The notes beneath the pieces were generated by a model. That model ran no database searches. It saw only the letters and a list, made by a program, of their open reading frames with translations, and was not told the origin of the DNA. DNA of 64,000 bases from Allorhizobium paknamense (GTDB lineage: Bacteria; Pseudomonadota; Alphaproteobacteria; Rhizobiales; Rhizobiaceae). The stretch lies in assembly GCF_030815125.1 (NCBI RefSeq), contig NZ_JAUSWH010000001.1:496001-560000 (forward strand), read 5' to 3'. Shown piece after piece: positions 16,803-27,155 of this stretch; positions within the stretch are counted from its first letter, which is position 1, and each line of letters begins with the position of its first letter. The position numbers and the translations under genes are program-made.

Positions 16803-17876
16803 TTAGAACCCCGGCAGCCCATCGCGGGCCAGCGCCGTCATGGCGGCCACTTCCGCGCAGGTTGCGGCAGCCACGGCCTTGCGTTCAGCGGGATTGTCGA
16901 TCAGCGCCAGAATGGCACGCACCCAATCCTCCGCCTCATGGGCAAGATGGATTTCTCCCCGGTCATGGCCGAAGCCGTAACTTGGCGAGGCGGAGTAGAG
17001 CCCGGCGGCATTGAGCCGCGCCGCGTCGATGCGCTTGGTCGGCGCGCGGCAGTCATTGACGGCAGAGGGCGTCAGCGGCACGAGAAAAATATCCACCCGC
17101 GCCGAGGCCATTTTTTCAAGATAATCGGTCCAGGACGTCGGCGAGAGCACATGGCAGCGCTCAAGCCCCTGCCAGATGCCAGCTGCATTTGGCCCCGCCA
17201 CCACCTCGAAACGCGCCTGCGGGCGCGCCGCCAGCACCGTTTCGATGATCGGCCTCAGGAAGTGATGCTCCGCCACATGCACGCCGGTGGCGTGATAGGC
17301 GATCACCACCTGATCCACGGAAAGCTCAAAGCTGGCGCTTCGCCACAGCCTTTCGGGCGGGGCGGGCGGCAGGAGTTTTGCGCCAGGCTCGCCGATGGCA
17401 TCCGCCAGCCGGGGCGTCGACAGCCAGAGACAATCCAGGTGCCGGTTCAGCCGCCGCAGCGGAAAAATGGCGCGATACCAGAGAAACAGCCGATAGGGCA
17501 GATCGGCATCGTCGCCAGTAATGACCGCCGGAATATCGTCATCGAGAAACAGTCCCACACCGGCAAGATTGGCATGGCGGCTTTCGATCCACCGCAGAAC
17601 GGCGGTGGAGGCATAGCGGCAAATCAGAACGAAACTGCCTTCCGCCTCCAGATCCTCGGCGCGAAAGCTGCGAATATCGCAGACCTGAAAAGGCGGCATG
17701 CCGGGGGCTTCAAGCCGCGCGGCCAGATAATAATCGAAGGTTGGATTGGGCATGCGCCCGAACACGATGATCCGCTTGACCGGGCGGCGCGGCCTTCCCT
17801 TGCCCGGCCCCTGAAGGCGAGGCCGCGTCAACACTTTATCGAGAAGGCAGGAAGCCCGCGAGCCTTCCTTCAGCAT
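16803..17876 (-). CDS. Putative glycosyltransferase (GT-B-like)
   Basis: 357 residues, no signal peptide. An N-terminal Rossmann-like part starts VKRIIVFGRMPNPTFDYYLAARL; a DDD motif (GVGLFLDDDIPAVI, near 132) and a C-terminal part with FEVVAGPNAAGIW, SWTDYLEKMASARVDIFLVPL and RIDAARLNAAGLYSASPSYGFG resemble the donor-binding half of GT-B enzymes. Its gene overlaps the upstream glycosyltransferase gene by 7 bases, so the two are translationally coupled and probably act on the same glycan. The exact family could not be named, and donor and acceptor are unknown. Confidence 0.65.
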   Translation of the reverse strand: MLKEGSRASCLLDKVLTRPRLQGPGKGRPRRPVKRIIVFGRMPNPTFDYYLAARLEAPGMPPFQVCDIRSFRAEDLEAEGSFVLICRYASTAVLRWIESRHANLAGVGLFLDDDIPAVITGDDADLPYRLFLWYRAIFPLRRLNRHLDCLWLSTPRLADAIGEPGAKLLPPAPPERLWRSASFELSVDQVVIAYHATGVHVAEHHFLRPIIETVLAARPQARFEVVAGPNAAGIWQGLERCHVLSPTSWTDYLEKMASARVDIFLVPLTPSAVNDCRAPTKRIDAARLNAAGLYSASPSYGFGHDRGEIHLAHEAEDWVRAILALIDNPAERKAVAAATCAEVAAMTALARDGLPGF

Positions 17877-19738
17877 TCGCTGCTCCGGGCAGCGGCATCG
17901 CGCGGCGCGCCCCTCAGCACGAATTCTCCCGCCGCCAGCGACAGGTTGGGATTATGGCAAGGATCGTTCAGCAGCAGGCTGCCCCAGGTCTCGAACATAT
18001 ATTTCTCTTCAGCGGCAAAACGCTTGCGCTTGGCATCGGTATTATCCGTGCCGCGGGAGACCGACTCCCGATGCAGCAGGCGCGCATGCGGTGTCCAGCG
18101 GATCACCGCTCCTTGTTTGCGCAATTTGAGGCAATAATCCACATCATTGAAGGCAACGGGCAACATTTCTTCATTCATGCCGCCCACAGCCTGCCACAGG
18201 CTGCGGCGTGTCAGAAGACAGGCTGCCGTGACAGCGGAGAGATTGCGCCGCAAGGATAACAGCCCGCGATCCTCGCCGCCGTCCGGATGATGGAAGTGAA
18301 AACTGTGCCGGGCAATGGAGCCATGGCCGAGAATCACGCCGCCATGCTGCACATAACCATCCGGAAACAGCAGCAGCGGCCCCACCGCACCCACGCGCGG
18401 ATCCTCCATCTCGCCCAGCATTTCGGCCAGCCAGCCATCCTGAAGCGGTTCCACATCATTGTTCAGCAGCAGCACCGCCTCGTGCCGGGCCTCCGAAACA
18501 CCGAGATTGCAGGCGCGGGAGAAATTGAACGCCCCCGGCATCGACACCCGCCGGATATGCCCCTCCGCCTCGATCCGCGACAGGAGCGTCAATGTCGCAT
18601 CCTCGCGGCTGTCATTGTCGATGACGAGGATATCGAGCCCGGCATGGCGGGTGCGGTTCAAAAGCCCCTCGAGACAGGCCGCCAGAAGATCGGCCCGGTC
18701 GCGGGTGGGAATGATGACGCTCACCGGCTTCAGCACCGGCGACGGGCGGCGGGTATTCAACGCAGGCTTTGCCAAACCAGGGCGATGCAGAAGCACGCGG
18801 GGAAGATGCAGGATTGCTCCCCGTGCAGCAACACGCGTCAGCAGCGCAGCGCTGGTGAGGGAAACGGCATCGACATCCTGCGGCAGCGCGCTGGCGCGGA
18901 TCAGCGCGGCATCGGGTTTTAGCCAGCCGGCCTCAGCCAACGGCTGGTCCCAGGCCGGTTTGAAGAAGGGGCTGTGCCGGCGTCCGCTCCTCTCCATCAC
19001 ATCCTCATCGGCATAGACGGCGGCAGCGGCGGAACGGGCGAGCAGGCTTTGCACCATATCTTCCAGCGCCTGCGGAGCGAGCCTGACACCGGCAGGCAGC
19101 CGCATCCAGAAGCCATGCCCGTCTGGCGGCGGTCCGTCACTTTCGCGGATGGCCGGATAGGTCTGTTGGGAGAGACTTTCACGGCTCAGCGCGGCAAGCG
19201 CGGCATCGCCGGTGATGGTGACCGTCACCGGTGGCGGCGCGGAGAGCGCATTGCGTGCCTCCGCCTTGCGGCGCTCACCCTCCGCCCAGACCCAGTCGCG
19301 ATAGGAGGGCTCACTCAGCCCCTCGAAAAAGCGCACAAAGCGGAAGATGACACCCTTGCTGTTTCCGGCCACGAAAAGCTTGGCGAGACGGATCAACGCC
19401 CGGGGGCTGGCCAAGCCGATCCTCGCCCCGATTTCCACAAGCCTCATCTGGCGCAAGCGCACGACAGGCGCACGCCCTGCGGGCCGCGCCGCCACGCAGG
19501 GGATCAGGCGAATGGCGTCGAGATCATCCGGCGTCCACCCAAAAAAGCGGCCCCTGCCCCGGATGAGCAGCGTGCGATGCAGGCTTTGCGGCACGCGGCC
19601 ATGGCGGCGAAATTCCAGCACCGGCGATGGCCCCAGAACGCCATCGGGATCGGAAACGGAAATCGCAATGGGCCGATCCGACAACAGCCGGGCCGCCTCG
19701 CCAATGGCAATCTCCAAGTCCGGGCTTGCGCCTTTCAC
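17870..19738 (-). CDS. Glycosyltransferase family 2 with degenerate tandem domain
   Basis: 622 residues. The C-terminal GT2 domain (about 340-560) is complete: VSVIIPTRDRADLLAACLEGLL, the LDILVIDNDS motif, the LLLNNDVEP metal-binding region, and the FNDVDYCLKLR acceptor-site motif. The N-terminal part (about 170-330) aligns by pattern with the first domain of double GT2 enzymes (YADEDV and HSPFFKPAWDQP), but the nucleotide-binding start of that domain is eroded, so it is probably non-catalytic. The first 110 residues match nothing recognised. First gene of a two-gene unit for polysaccharide or lipid-linked glycan assembly. Confidence 0.85.
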   Translation of the reverse strand: MKGASPDLEIAIGEAARLLSDRPIAISVSDPDGVLGPSPVLEFRRHGRVPQSLHRTLLIRGRGRFFGWTPDDLDAIRLIPCVAARPAGRAPVVRLRQMRLVEIGARIGLASPRALIRLAKLFVAGNSKGVIFRFVRFFEGLSEPSYRDWVWAEGERRKAEARNALSAPPPVTVTITGDAALAALSRESLSQQTYPAIRESDGPPPDGHGFWMRLPAGVRLAPQALEDMVQSLLARSAAAAVYADEDVMERSGRRHSPFFKPAWDQPLAEAGWLKPDAALIRASALPQDVDAVSLTSAALLTRVAARGAILHLPRVLLHRPGLAKPALNTRRPSPVLKPVSVIIPTRDRADLLAACLEGLLNRTRHAGLDILVIDNDSREDATLTLLSRIEAEGHIRRVSMPGAFNFSRACNLGVSEARHEAVLLLNNDVEPLQDGWLAEMLGEMEDPRVGAVGPLLLFPDGYVQHGGVILGHGSIARHSFHFHHPDGGEDRGLLSLRRNLSAVTAACLLTRRSLWQAVGGMNEEMLPVAFNDVDYCLKLRKQGAVIRWTPHARLLHRESVSRGTDNTDAKRKRFAAEEKYMFETWGSLLLNDPCHNPNLSLAAGEFVLRGAPRDAAARSSEC

Positions 19739-20052
19739 AGAACCTCACTTTTTTGCGATATGCGCATTCTGTTTCGGGCTATCGCAAAGAAGCTGGGCGA
19801 AGAAAAGGGCTTTGACGCGACAAAGCTCGAAAAGCAAATTTTTCCCATAAAAACGGCGCGTTCCGGTTCAGCCATCCCCTTGACCGCCGCCGGAGAGCAC
19901 GCCATAACTCGCAACCATGAAAACGAGCCTCTGCATCATCTGCGGGATCATTATTTGCTAGCGCTTCGCTGGCCCGGCCGTTTTCGTCTCCTGAAAGCTC
20001 CAGATGACAAACGACCCGGTCCAGCCGGGAATTATCATTTCGGGAGTAGACC
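19739..20052. other. 314-base cysS upstream region with Cys-rich mini-ORF
   Basis: No gene of normal size. It holds a 14-codon frame at 19917-19961 (MKTSLCIICGIIIC) with three Cys codons and no good ribosome-binding site, then short GC-rich inverted repeats (ggcccggcc near 19971; cccgg...ccggg near 20015-20030) ahead of cysS. The mini-ORF could be chance; it is discussed as a finding. Confidence 0.35.
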
Positions 20053-21450
20053 ATGGCCGCAGGCCTCAAGCTTTACAATACATTGACGCGCGAGAAGGTG
20101 GAGTTCAGCCCCATCGATCCTCAGAATGTGCGCATGTATGTTTGCGGTCCCACCGTTTATGATTTTGCCCATATCGGCAATGCACGTCCGGTCATCGTCT
20201 TCGATGTGCTCTTCCGGCTGCTCAGGCATATCTATGGCGAAAACCACGTCACCTATGCCCGCAACATCACCGATGTGGACGACAAGATCAATGCGCGTGC
20301 GCTGCGCGATTATCCGGACCTGCCGCTGAACGAGGCCATTGCCCGCGTGACCCGGGAAACGGCGGACCAATTCCATGCCGATGTCGCCCGGCTGGGCAAT
20401 CTGCCCCCCACCGTAGAGCCGCGGGCGACAGACAATATCGCCCAGATGATCGAGATCATCGAGGCGCTGATTGCCCGGGGCCATGCATACGTGGCATCCG
20501 GCGAAGTGCTGTTCGATACCCGGTCGATGGCCAATTACGGGCAGTTGTCTAAGCGCAATCTCGATGAGCAGCAGGCGGGCGCCCGCATTGCGGTGGAAGC
20601 GCACAAGAAGCATCCCGGCGATTTCGTGCTGTGGAAATTGTCCAGCCATAATGAGCCGGGCTGGGACAGCCCCTGGGGAAGAGGCCGTCCGGGCTGGCAT
20701 ATCGAGTGCTCGGCCATGTCCCGGCGCTATCTGGGCGAGATATTCGATATTCATGGCGGCGGTCTTGATCTGATCTTCCCGCATCATGAAAACGAGATTG
20801 CCCAATCCTGCTGCGCCAATGGCACGGAGGTGATGGCGAATGTCTGGATGCATAACGGCTTCGTGCAGGTGGAAGGCCGCAAGATGTCGAAATCCGAGGG
20901 CAACTTCTTCACCATCAACGAGCTTCTGGACGCGGAAACTTTCGGCGGACGCAAATGGCCGGGCGAGGTGCTGCGCCTCGCCATGCTGATGACGCATTAT
21001 CGCGAGCCGATCGATTTTTCGGTGAAGCGGCTGGAGGAAGCAGAACGACTGCTGTCGAAATGGCCCGCCATCGACATGGCCGATGCCAATCCGCAGGCAA
21101 GGCCCGATGCCTGTGTTCTGGAGGCGCTTCACGACGATCTCAACACGGTGGCTGCCATTCAGGCCCTGCACGGGCTTGCAAGCGAGGCCAATGCCGACCC
21201 TGAAAAGCTCGCCGTTTTCGCGGCAAGTGCTGCCCTTCTCGGTGTGCAGCCGAAAAAGGCTGAGGTGAGCGACGACCTTAAAGCTGCCATCGAAGCGCTG
21301 GTCGCCATGCGGCTGGAAATGCTGAAGGCAAAGAACTTCGCGGAAGCCGACAAGATCCGCGACGACCTCGCCGCCAAGGGCATTCAGTTGAAGGACGGCA
21401 AGGACAAGGAGAGCGGCGAACGGGTGACGACCTGGGAGGTGAAACGCTGA
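20053..21450 (+). CDS. cysS: Cysteinyl-tRNA synthetase
   Basis: Class I synthetase that charges tRNA-Cys. 465 residues. The zinc-ligand Cys31 lies in [10 protein letters not shown], the HIGH-type motif is HIGN at 40-43, and the zinc site continues at WHIECSAMS and [14 protein letters not shown] is at 277-281. The C-terminal anticodon-binding helical domain is full length ([24 protein letters not shown]). The start follows cgggagtagacc. Upstream is a possible Cys-codon leader. Confidence 0.98.
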   Translation: MAAGLKLYNTLTREKVEFSPIDPQNVRMYVCGPTVYDFAHIGNARPVIVFDVLFRLLRHIYGENHVTYARNITDVDDKINARALRDYPDLPLNEAIARVTRETADQFHADVARLGNLPPTVEPRATDNIAQMIEIIEALIARGHAYVASGEVLFDTRSMANYGQLSKRNLDEQQAGARIAVEAHKKHPGDFVLWKLSSHNEPGWDSPWGRGRPGWHIECSAMSRRYLGEIFDIHGGGLDLIFPHHENEIAQSCCANGTEVMANVWMHNGFVQVEGRKMSKSEGNFFTINELLDAETFGGRKWPGEVLRLAMLMTHYREPIDFSVKRLEEAERLLSKWPAIDMADANPQARPDACVLEALHDDLNTVAAIQALHGLASEANADPEKLAVFAASAALLGVQPKKAEVSDDLKAAIEALVAMRLEMLKAKNFAEADKIRDDLAAKGIQLKDGKDKESGERVTTWEVKR

Positions 21451-21518
21451 ATTGCCTTGACGATGATGCGGTTAACGCATGAGGCTTGACCGGCGCAAGT
21501 GACTTGCTCACCAACAAC

Positions 21519-21538
21519 ACCCGCGCATTTGCGCGGGT
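21519..21538. terminator. Hairpin between cysS and the GFA genes
   Basis: Arms acccgcgc (21519-21526) and gcgcgggt (21531-21538) around attt. There is no T run, so it may be a weak terminator or an mRNA-stability structure. Confidence 0.4.
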
Positions 21539-21591
21539 ACCCGGCCTGACGCTCGAAAACTGGCTGGCGGAAGAGACGGAGGAAACCTGAC

Positions 21592-22086
21592 ATGGCCATC
21601 TATTCCTATACCGGCGGCTGCCAGTGCGGGGCGGTGCGTTTTCGCCTGAACGGCAAGCCGAAGGATGTGTCCATCTGTCATTGCCGCATGTGCCAGAAGG
21701 CGTTCGGCAATTATTTCGCACCCTTCGCCTCCTGCCACCCGGCGGATGTGGAGTGGACGCGCGGGGCGCCGAAACACTTCGCCTCCTCCAACTTCGTCAC
21801 GCGCGGCTTTTGCGCAGATTGCGGCACGCCGCTCACCTATGAAGCGCCAGATGGGTTGTCGCTTGCCGCTGGTGCCTTCGATGATCCCGCAGCCCTGCCT
21901 CCCACCGTTCAGTACGGCATCGAGGGCAAGCTGCCCTTCACGGATCATCTGGCAAGATTGCCGGGCCACCGCACGGAATTCGACATTGAAAGCGCGCCTT
22001 TCCTGACGGATATCGTCTCAAACCAGCATCCGGATACGGATACGCCCTTCTGGCGCGGTCCGCTCTCCCAACCCGGCGATGAATAG
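21592..22086 (+). CDS. GFA / CENP-V domain protein, copy 1
   Basis: 164-residue zinc-binding protein of the Mss4-like fold that includes glutathione-dependent formaldehyde-activating enzyme. The Cys pattern is complete: GGCQCGAVRF (Cys 10 and 12), ICHCRMCQKAFG (Cys 29-34 region) and GFCADCGTPLTY. Most members of this family have no proven substrate. The next gene is a paralogue in the same direction 9 bases downstream, so the pair arose by tandem duplication. Start ATG at 21592 follows gacggaggaaacctgac. Confidence 0.9.
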   Translation: MAIYSYTGGCQCGAVRFRLNGKPKDVSICHCRMCQKAFGNYFAPFASCHPADVEWTRGAPKHFASSNFVTRGFCADCGTPLTYEAPDGLSLAAGAFDDPAALPPTVQYGIEGKLPFTDHLARLPGHRTEFDIESAPFLTDIVSNQHPDTDTPFWRGPLSQPGDE

Positions 22087-22095
22087 GAGCAGATC

Positions 22096-23522
<1,427 letters not shown>

Positions 23523-23551
23523 CCTCCTATTCTGCCTTTAAGGAGGCAAGC

Positions 23552-25168
23552 ATGACCCGTGAAAAGATCACCCTCTTCGACACCACGCTCCGGGATGGCC
23601 AGCAGACGCCGGGCATTGATTTTTCCGTCGAGGACAAGATCGCCATTTCCGCCATGCTGGACAATTTCGGGCTGGATTATGTGGAAGGCGGCTATCCGGG
23701 TGCGAACCCCACGGATACGGCGTTTTTCTCGAAAAAGCGCACGGGCCGGGCCAGCTTTGTCGCCTTTGGCATGACGAAGCGCGCCGGTATCTCCGCCTCC
23801 AACGATCCCGGCCTCACCGCGCTGTTGCAGGCAAAAAGCGATGCAGTCTGTCTCGTTGCCAAGAGCTGGGATTACCATGTGAAGGTGGCGCTCGGCTGCA
23901 GCAACGAGGAAAATCTGGAGGCGATCAGCGACAGCGTCACCGCCGTCACGGCCTCCGGCAAGGAAGCCCTGGTGGATTGCGAGCATTTCTTCGACGGCTA
24001 CAAGGCCAATCCGGCCTATGCGCTGGCCTGCGCCAAAACGGCTTACGAGGCCGGTGCCCGCTGGATCGTGCTTTGCGACACCAATGGCGGCACACAGCCG
24101 CCGGAGGTGCGTGACATCGTGACCACGCTGATCGCCTCGGGCATTCCAGGTTCCTCCCTCGGCATTCACGCCCATAACGATACCGGACAGGCGGTTGCCA
24201 ATTCGCTGGCCGCGGTGGAGGCTGGCGTGCGCCAGATCCAGGGCACGCTGAACGGCATTGGCGAACGCTGCGGCAATGCCGACCTGACGACCCTGATCCC
24301 GACACTGGCCCTGAAAGAGACCTATGCCAGCCGGTTCGAGATCGGCATCGACCGGGAAAAACTGGTGGAACTGACCGGGCTTTCCCACGCCTTCGATGAG
24401 CTTTTGAACCGCTCGCCCAACCATCAGGCCCCTTATGTCGGCGCTTCGGCCTTCGCCACCAAGGCTGGTATCCACGCCTCGGCGCTGCTGAAGGACCCGA
24501 AGACCTATGAGCATGTCGAGCCCGGCTCTGTCGGCAATTTCCGCAAGGTGATGGTGTCGGATCAGGGCGGCAAGGCCAATTTCATCAACGAGTTGAAGCG
24601 GCGCGGCATCGATGTCGCCAAGGACGATCCGCGCCTCGACACACTGATCTCACTGGTGAAGGAGCGCGAGGCTTCCGGCTATGCCTATGAAGGGGCAGAC
24701 GGCAGTTTCGAGCTCCTGGCGCGGCGCACGCTCGGCACGGTGCCGGATTTCTTTGCCGTCGAAAGCTTCCGCGTCATGGTGGAGCGCCGCTTCGACAGCC
24801 ACGGCAAGCTCAAGACCGTGTCGGAAGCAGTGGTCAAAATCATCATCGATGGCGAAACGGTGATGTCGGTGGCGGAAGGCGACGGCCCGGTCAATGCGCT
24901 CGACATCGCGCTGCGCAAGGATCTCGGCAAGTTCCAGGCAGAAATTTCCGATCTGGAACTCAAGGACTATAAGGTCCGCATCCTGAATGGCGGCACCGAG
25001 GCCATCACCCGCGTTTTGATCGAATCCGGCGATGCCACCGGCCAGCGCTGGTGGACGGTCGGCGTTTCGGAAAACATCATCGACGCCTCCTTCCAGGCGC
25101 TGATGGATGCGCTGATCTACAAGCTGATGAAGAACCGGTCGCTGGCAGGACGAATCGCAGCGGAATGA
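23552..25168 (+). CDS. cimA: (R)-citramalate synthase
   Basis: Condenses pyruvate and acetyl-CoA to citramalate, the threonine-independent entry to isoleucine. 538 residues. DRE-TIM metallolyase domain at the N terminus (FDTTLRDGQQTPG; GIHAHNDTGQAVANSLAAVEAGVRQIQ in part) and a C-terminal LeuA-type regulatory domain (from about 410). The motif DYVEGGYPGANPTD and the overall length fit CimA (TIGR00977 type) better than 2-isopropylmalate synthase. Gene symbol use is by family; enzymatic specificity is inferred. Well spaced aaggagg before the ATG. Confidence 0.88.
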   Translation: MTREKITLFDTTLRDGQQTPGIDFSVEDKIAISAMLDNFGLDYVEGGYPGANPTDTAFFSKKRTGRASFVAFGMTKRAGISASNDPGLTALLQAKSDAVCLVAKSWDYHVKVALGCSNEENLEAISDSVTAVTASGKEALVDCEHFFDGYKANPAYALACAKTAYEAGARWIVLCDTNGGTQPPEVRDIVTTLIASGIPGSSLGIHAHNDTGQAVANSLAAVEAGVRQIQGTLNGIGERCGNADLTTLIPTLALKETYASRFEIGIDREKLVELTGLSHAFDELLNRSPNHQAPYVGASAFATKAGIHASALLKDPKTYEHVEPGSVGNFRKVMVSDQGGKANFINELKRRGIDVAKDDPRLDTLISLVKEREASGYAYEGADGSFELLARRTLGTVPDFFAVESFRVMVERRFDSHGKLKTVSEAVVKIIIDGETVMSVAEGDGPVNALDIALRKDLGKFQAEISDLELKDYKVRILNGGTEAITRVLIESGDATGQRWWTVGVSENIIDASFQALMDALIYKLMKNRSLAGRIAAE

Positions 25169-25274
25169 GTATCCATCACCGCGACTGAACCATGCTTCAA
25201 TGGAATGAATTGGAGCTTCCCACGTTGGAAGAGTAACGCCTTTTCCATATGAACAGGACGAGGCGGGTAGAGAC

Positions 25275-26174
25275 ATGACGGAAGTCGTAACGACGGCGGA
25301 TAAGGGCGATGGCATGAGAGGCTTTCTCTTCGCCCTGTCAGCCTATGTGCTGTGGGGCTTCCTGCCCTTCTACATGAAGGCGGTTGCGCACATTCCGCCC
25401 ACGGAAGTCATTGCCCATCGCGTGCTCTGGTCCATTCCGGTGGCTGGCATCGTGCTGATCGCGCTGAAGCGGGTCGATGATCTGAAACTTGCCTTTCGCA
25501 CGCCGAAAATGCTGGGCATGGCTGCCGTCACCGCAGCGCTGATCAGCATCAACTGGGGCATTTATGTCTGGGCCATCGGCGCGGGACATGCGCTGGATAC
25601 GGCCCTTGGCTATTTCGTCAACCCGCTGTTTTCGGTGTTTCTCGGCGCGGTTCTTTTGAAGGAAAGGCTGAAACCGGCGCAGATCGCAGCGCTGGCGCTG
25701 GTGGTGGTGGCCGTGGTCATTCTCACCGTCGATGCCGGAAAACTGCCGGTGATTGCGTTGAGCCTTACCTTCTCCTGGGGCTTCTATGCGTTTTTCCGCA
25801 AGACCCTGCCCATCGGCCCCAATCAGGGCTTCCTGCTGGAAGTGCTGCTGCTGGCGCCCTTTGCGGCGGCCTATCTGATCTATCTCACCATCACCGGTCA
25901 GGCGCATTTCCTGCGGGGAGACATGGGAGACAGCCTGTTACTCGCGTCAAGCGGGCTGGTGACGGCGGTGCCGCTCATTCTCTACGCCAACGGCGCCAAG
26001 CTGCTGCGCCTCTCCACCATCGGCATCATGCAATATATCGCGCCGACCATGATCTTCCTGATCGCCGTCTTCGTGTTCGAGGAGGATTTCAGCACCGCCA
26101 AGGCCATCGCCTTTCCGCTGATCTGGGCAGCGCTGGTGATCTACACGCTGCCGATGCTGAAGCGCTCAAACTAG
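25275..26174 (+). CDS. rarD: EamA/RarD family transporter
   Basis: 299-residue inner-membrane protein with ten predicted spans formed by two EamA repeats. The start GFLFALSAYVLWGFLPFYMK and the motif VIAHRVLWSIP are typical of RarD, a DMT-superfamily protein first linked to chloramphenicol sensitivity; the true substrate is unknown. Single gene, 106 bases after cimA, and followed by an R1 repeat, then a convergent LOG gene. Confidence 0.9.
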   Translation: MTEVVTTADKGDGMRGFLFALSAYVLWGFLPFYMKAVAHIPPTEVIAHRVLWSIPVAGIVLIALKRVDDLKLAFRTPKMLGMAAVTAALISINWGIYVWAIGAGHALDTALGYFVNPLFSVFLGAVLLKERLKPAQIAALALVVVAVVILTVDAGKLPVIALSLTFSWGFYAFFRKTLPIGPNQGFLLEVLLLAPFAAAYLIYLTITGQAHFLRGDMGDSLLLASSGLVTAVPLILYANGAKLLRLSTIGIMQYIAPTMIFLIAVFVFEEDFSTAKAIAFPLIWAALVIYTLPMLKRSN

Positions 26175-26176
26175 TT

Positions 26177-26231
26177 GTTTTTACGCATTTCCGGACGGAA
26201 AACCGCTGCACACTTTTCCTGGAAATGCTCT
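26177..26231. repeat. Palindromic element family R1, copy b (reverse orientation)
   Basis: Contains gcatttccggacggaaaacc and acttttcctggaaatgctct, the reverse of the R1 core. It lies tail-to-tail between rarD and the LOG gene. Confidence 0.85.
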
Positions 26232-26235
26232 CAAT

Positions 26236-26856
26236 TCAAAGCCGGGCGATGACTTCTTCATCGCCTTTCAACCAGCCAAGCTCGTTCCAGCGATCCATGA
26301 TCGCCGGCACCACGGCCTCGATATCGTCAATCACCAGCGGCTGCACCTTGTGGCCGGTATGGACGAAGCCCTCTTCGCGCATATGCGTGATGAGATCGAG
26401 CATCGGCTTCCAGAAGCCGCAGACATTGGCGAAGACCATCGGTTTTTCATGACGGCCGAGTTGAGCCCAGGTCATGATTTCCACGATCTCCTCCAGCGTG
26501 CCGATGCCACCCGGCAGCGTCACGAAGGCATCTGCGCGCTCGAACATCTTGTGCTTGCGCTCATGCATATCCGCCGTCACGATCAACTCGTTCAACTGTC
26601 CGAGAGAATGGCGCGTGGCTTCCATATCCACCAGGAATTCGGGTATGATGCCGGTGACGTGGCCGCCTTCGGCCAGAACGCCTGCGGCCACCGCACCCAT
26701 GATGCCCTTGGTGCCGCCGCCATAGACGAGCCTCAAGCCGTTGGCCGCAATGGCCCGGCCAAGTGCGCGGCCAGCGGCGATATAGGCGGGATCGCGCCCC
26801 GGCCTGGAGCCGCAATAGACGCAGATGGATCGAATCGAGCTGTTATGAATGGTCAT
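26236..26856 (-). CDS. LOG family protein (cytokinin-type nucleoside 5'-monophosphate phosphoribohydrolase)
   Basis: 206 residues with the Rossmann-like LOG/TIGR00730 fold: ICVYCGSRPGRDPAY at the start, GLRLVYGGGTKGIMGAVA, MHERKHKMFERADAFV, and the nucleotide-binding PGGIGTLEE motif. Plant and some bacterial members release free cytokinin bases, others act on AMP-like nucleotides. The frame is open far upstream, but the ATG at 26854-26856 starts the conserved domain; the upstream part is antisense to other features. Confidence 0.92.
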   Translation of the reverse strand: MTIHNSSIRSICVYCGSRPGRDPAYIAAGRALGRAIAANGLRLVYGGGTKGIMGAVAAGVLAEGGHVTGIIPEFLVDMEATRHSLGQLNELIVTADMHERKHKMFERADAFVTLPGGIGTLEEIVEIMTWAQLGRHEKPMVFANVCGFWKPMLDLITHMREEGFVHTGHKVQPLVIDDIEAVVPAIMDRWNELGWLKGDEEVIARL

Positions 26857-26950
26857 GGCGCCACAATGCCAGCCGGGCTCGTCCAAGGTCAACAGCTGCT
26901 TTTTCTGGGGCATGGACAGCGACGGGCAAGGAAAGCTGGCGATAATTCCC

Positions 26951-27052
26951 AGAGCATTTCCAAGAGAAGTGGAGGCCGATTTTCCGGTCGGAAATGCGTG
27001 AAAACAAAGAGTTAGAGCGTTTCGGTGTTTCCGTGAAAAAGCGAAACACTCT
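26951..27052. repeat. Palindromic element family R1, copy c (with agagcgttt hairpin)
   Basis: agagcatttccaag...ttttccggtcggaaatgcg followed by a hairpin with arms starting agagcgtttcg and ending cgaaacactct (27014-27052). Lies between the divergent LOG and LysM genes. Confidence 0.85.
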
Positions 27053-27155
27053 GGCAGGTTGGCGCGGCTCTTGCGGCGTCGCTTGTGAAAAGAAGCGTAA
27101 ATGGCTAGCAGTTCTTGAGGGATATGGCGGAATGACCCGCCCGGAGACGTGAGTG

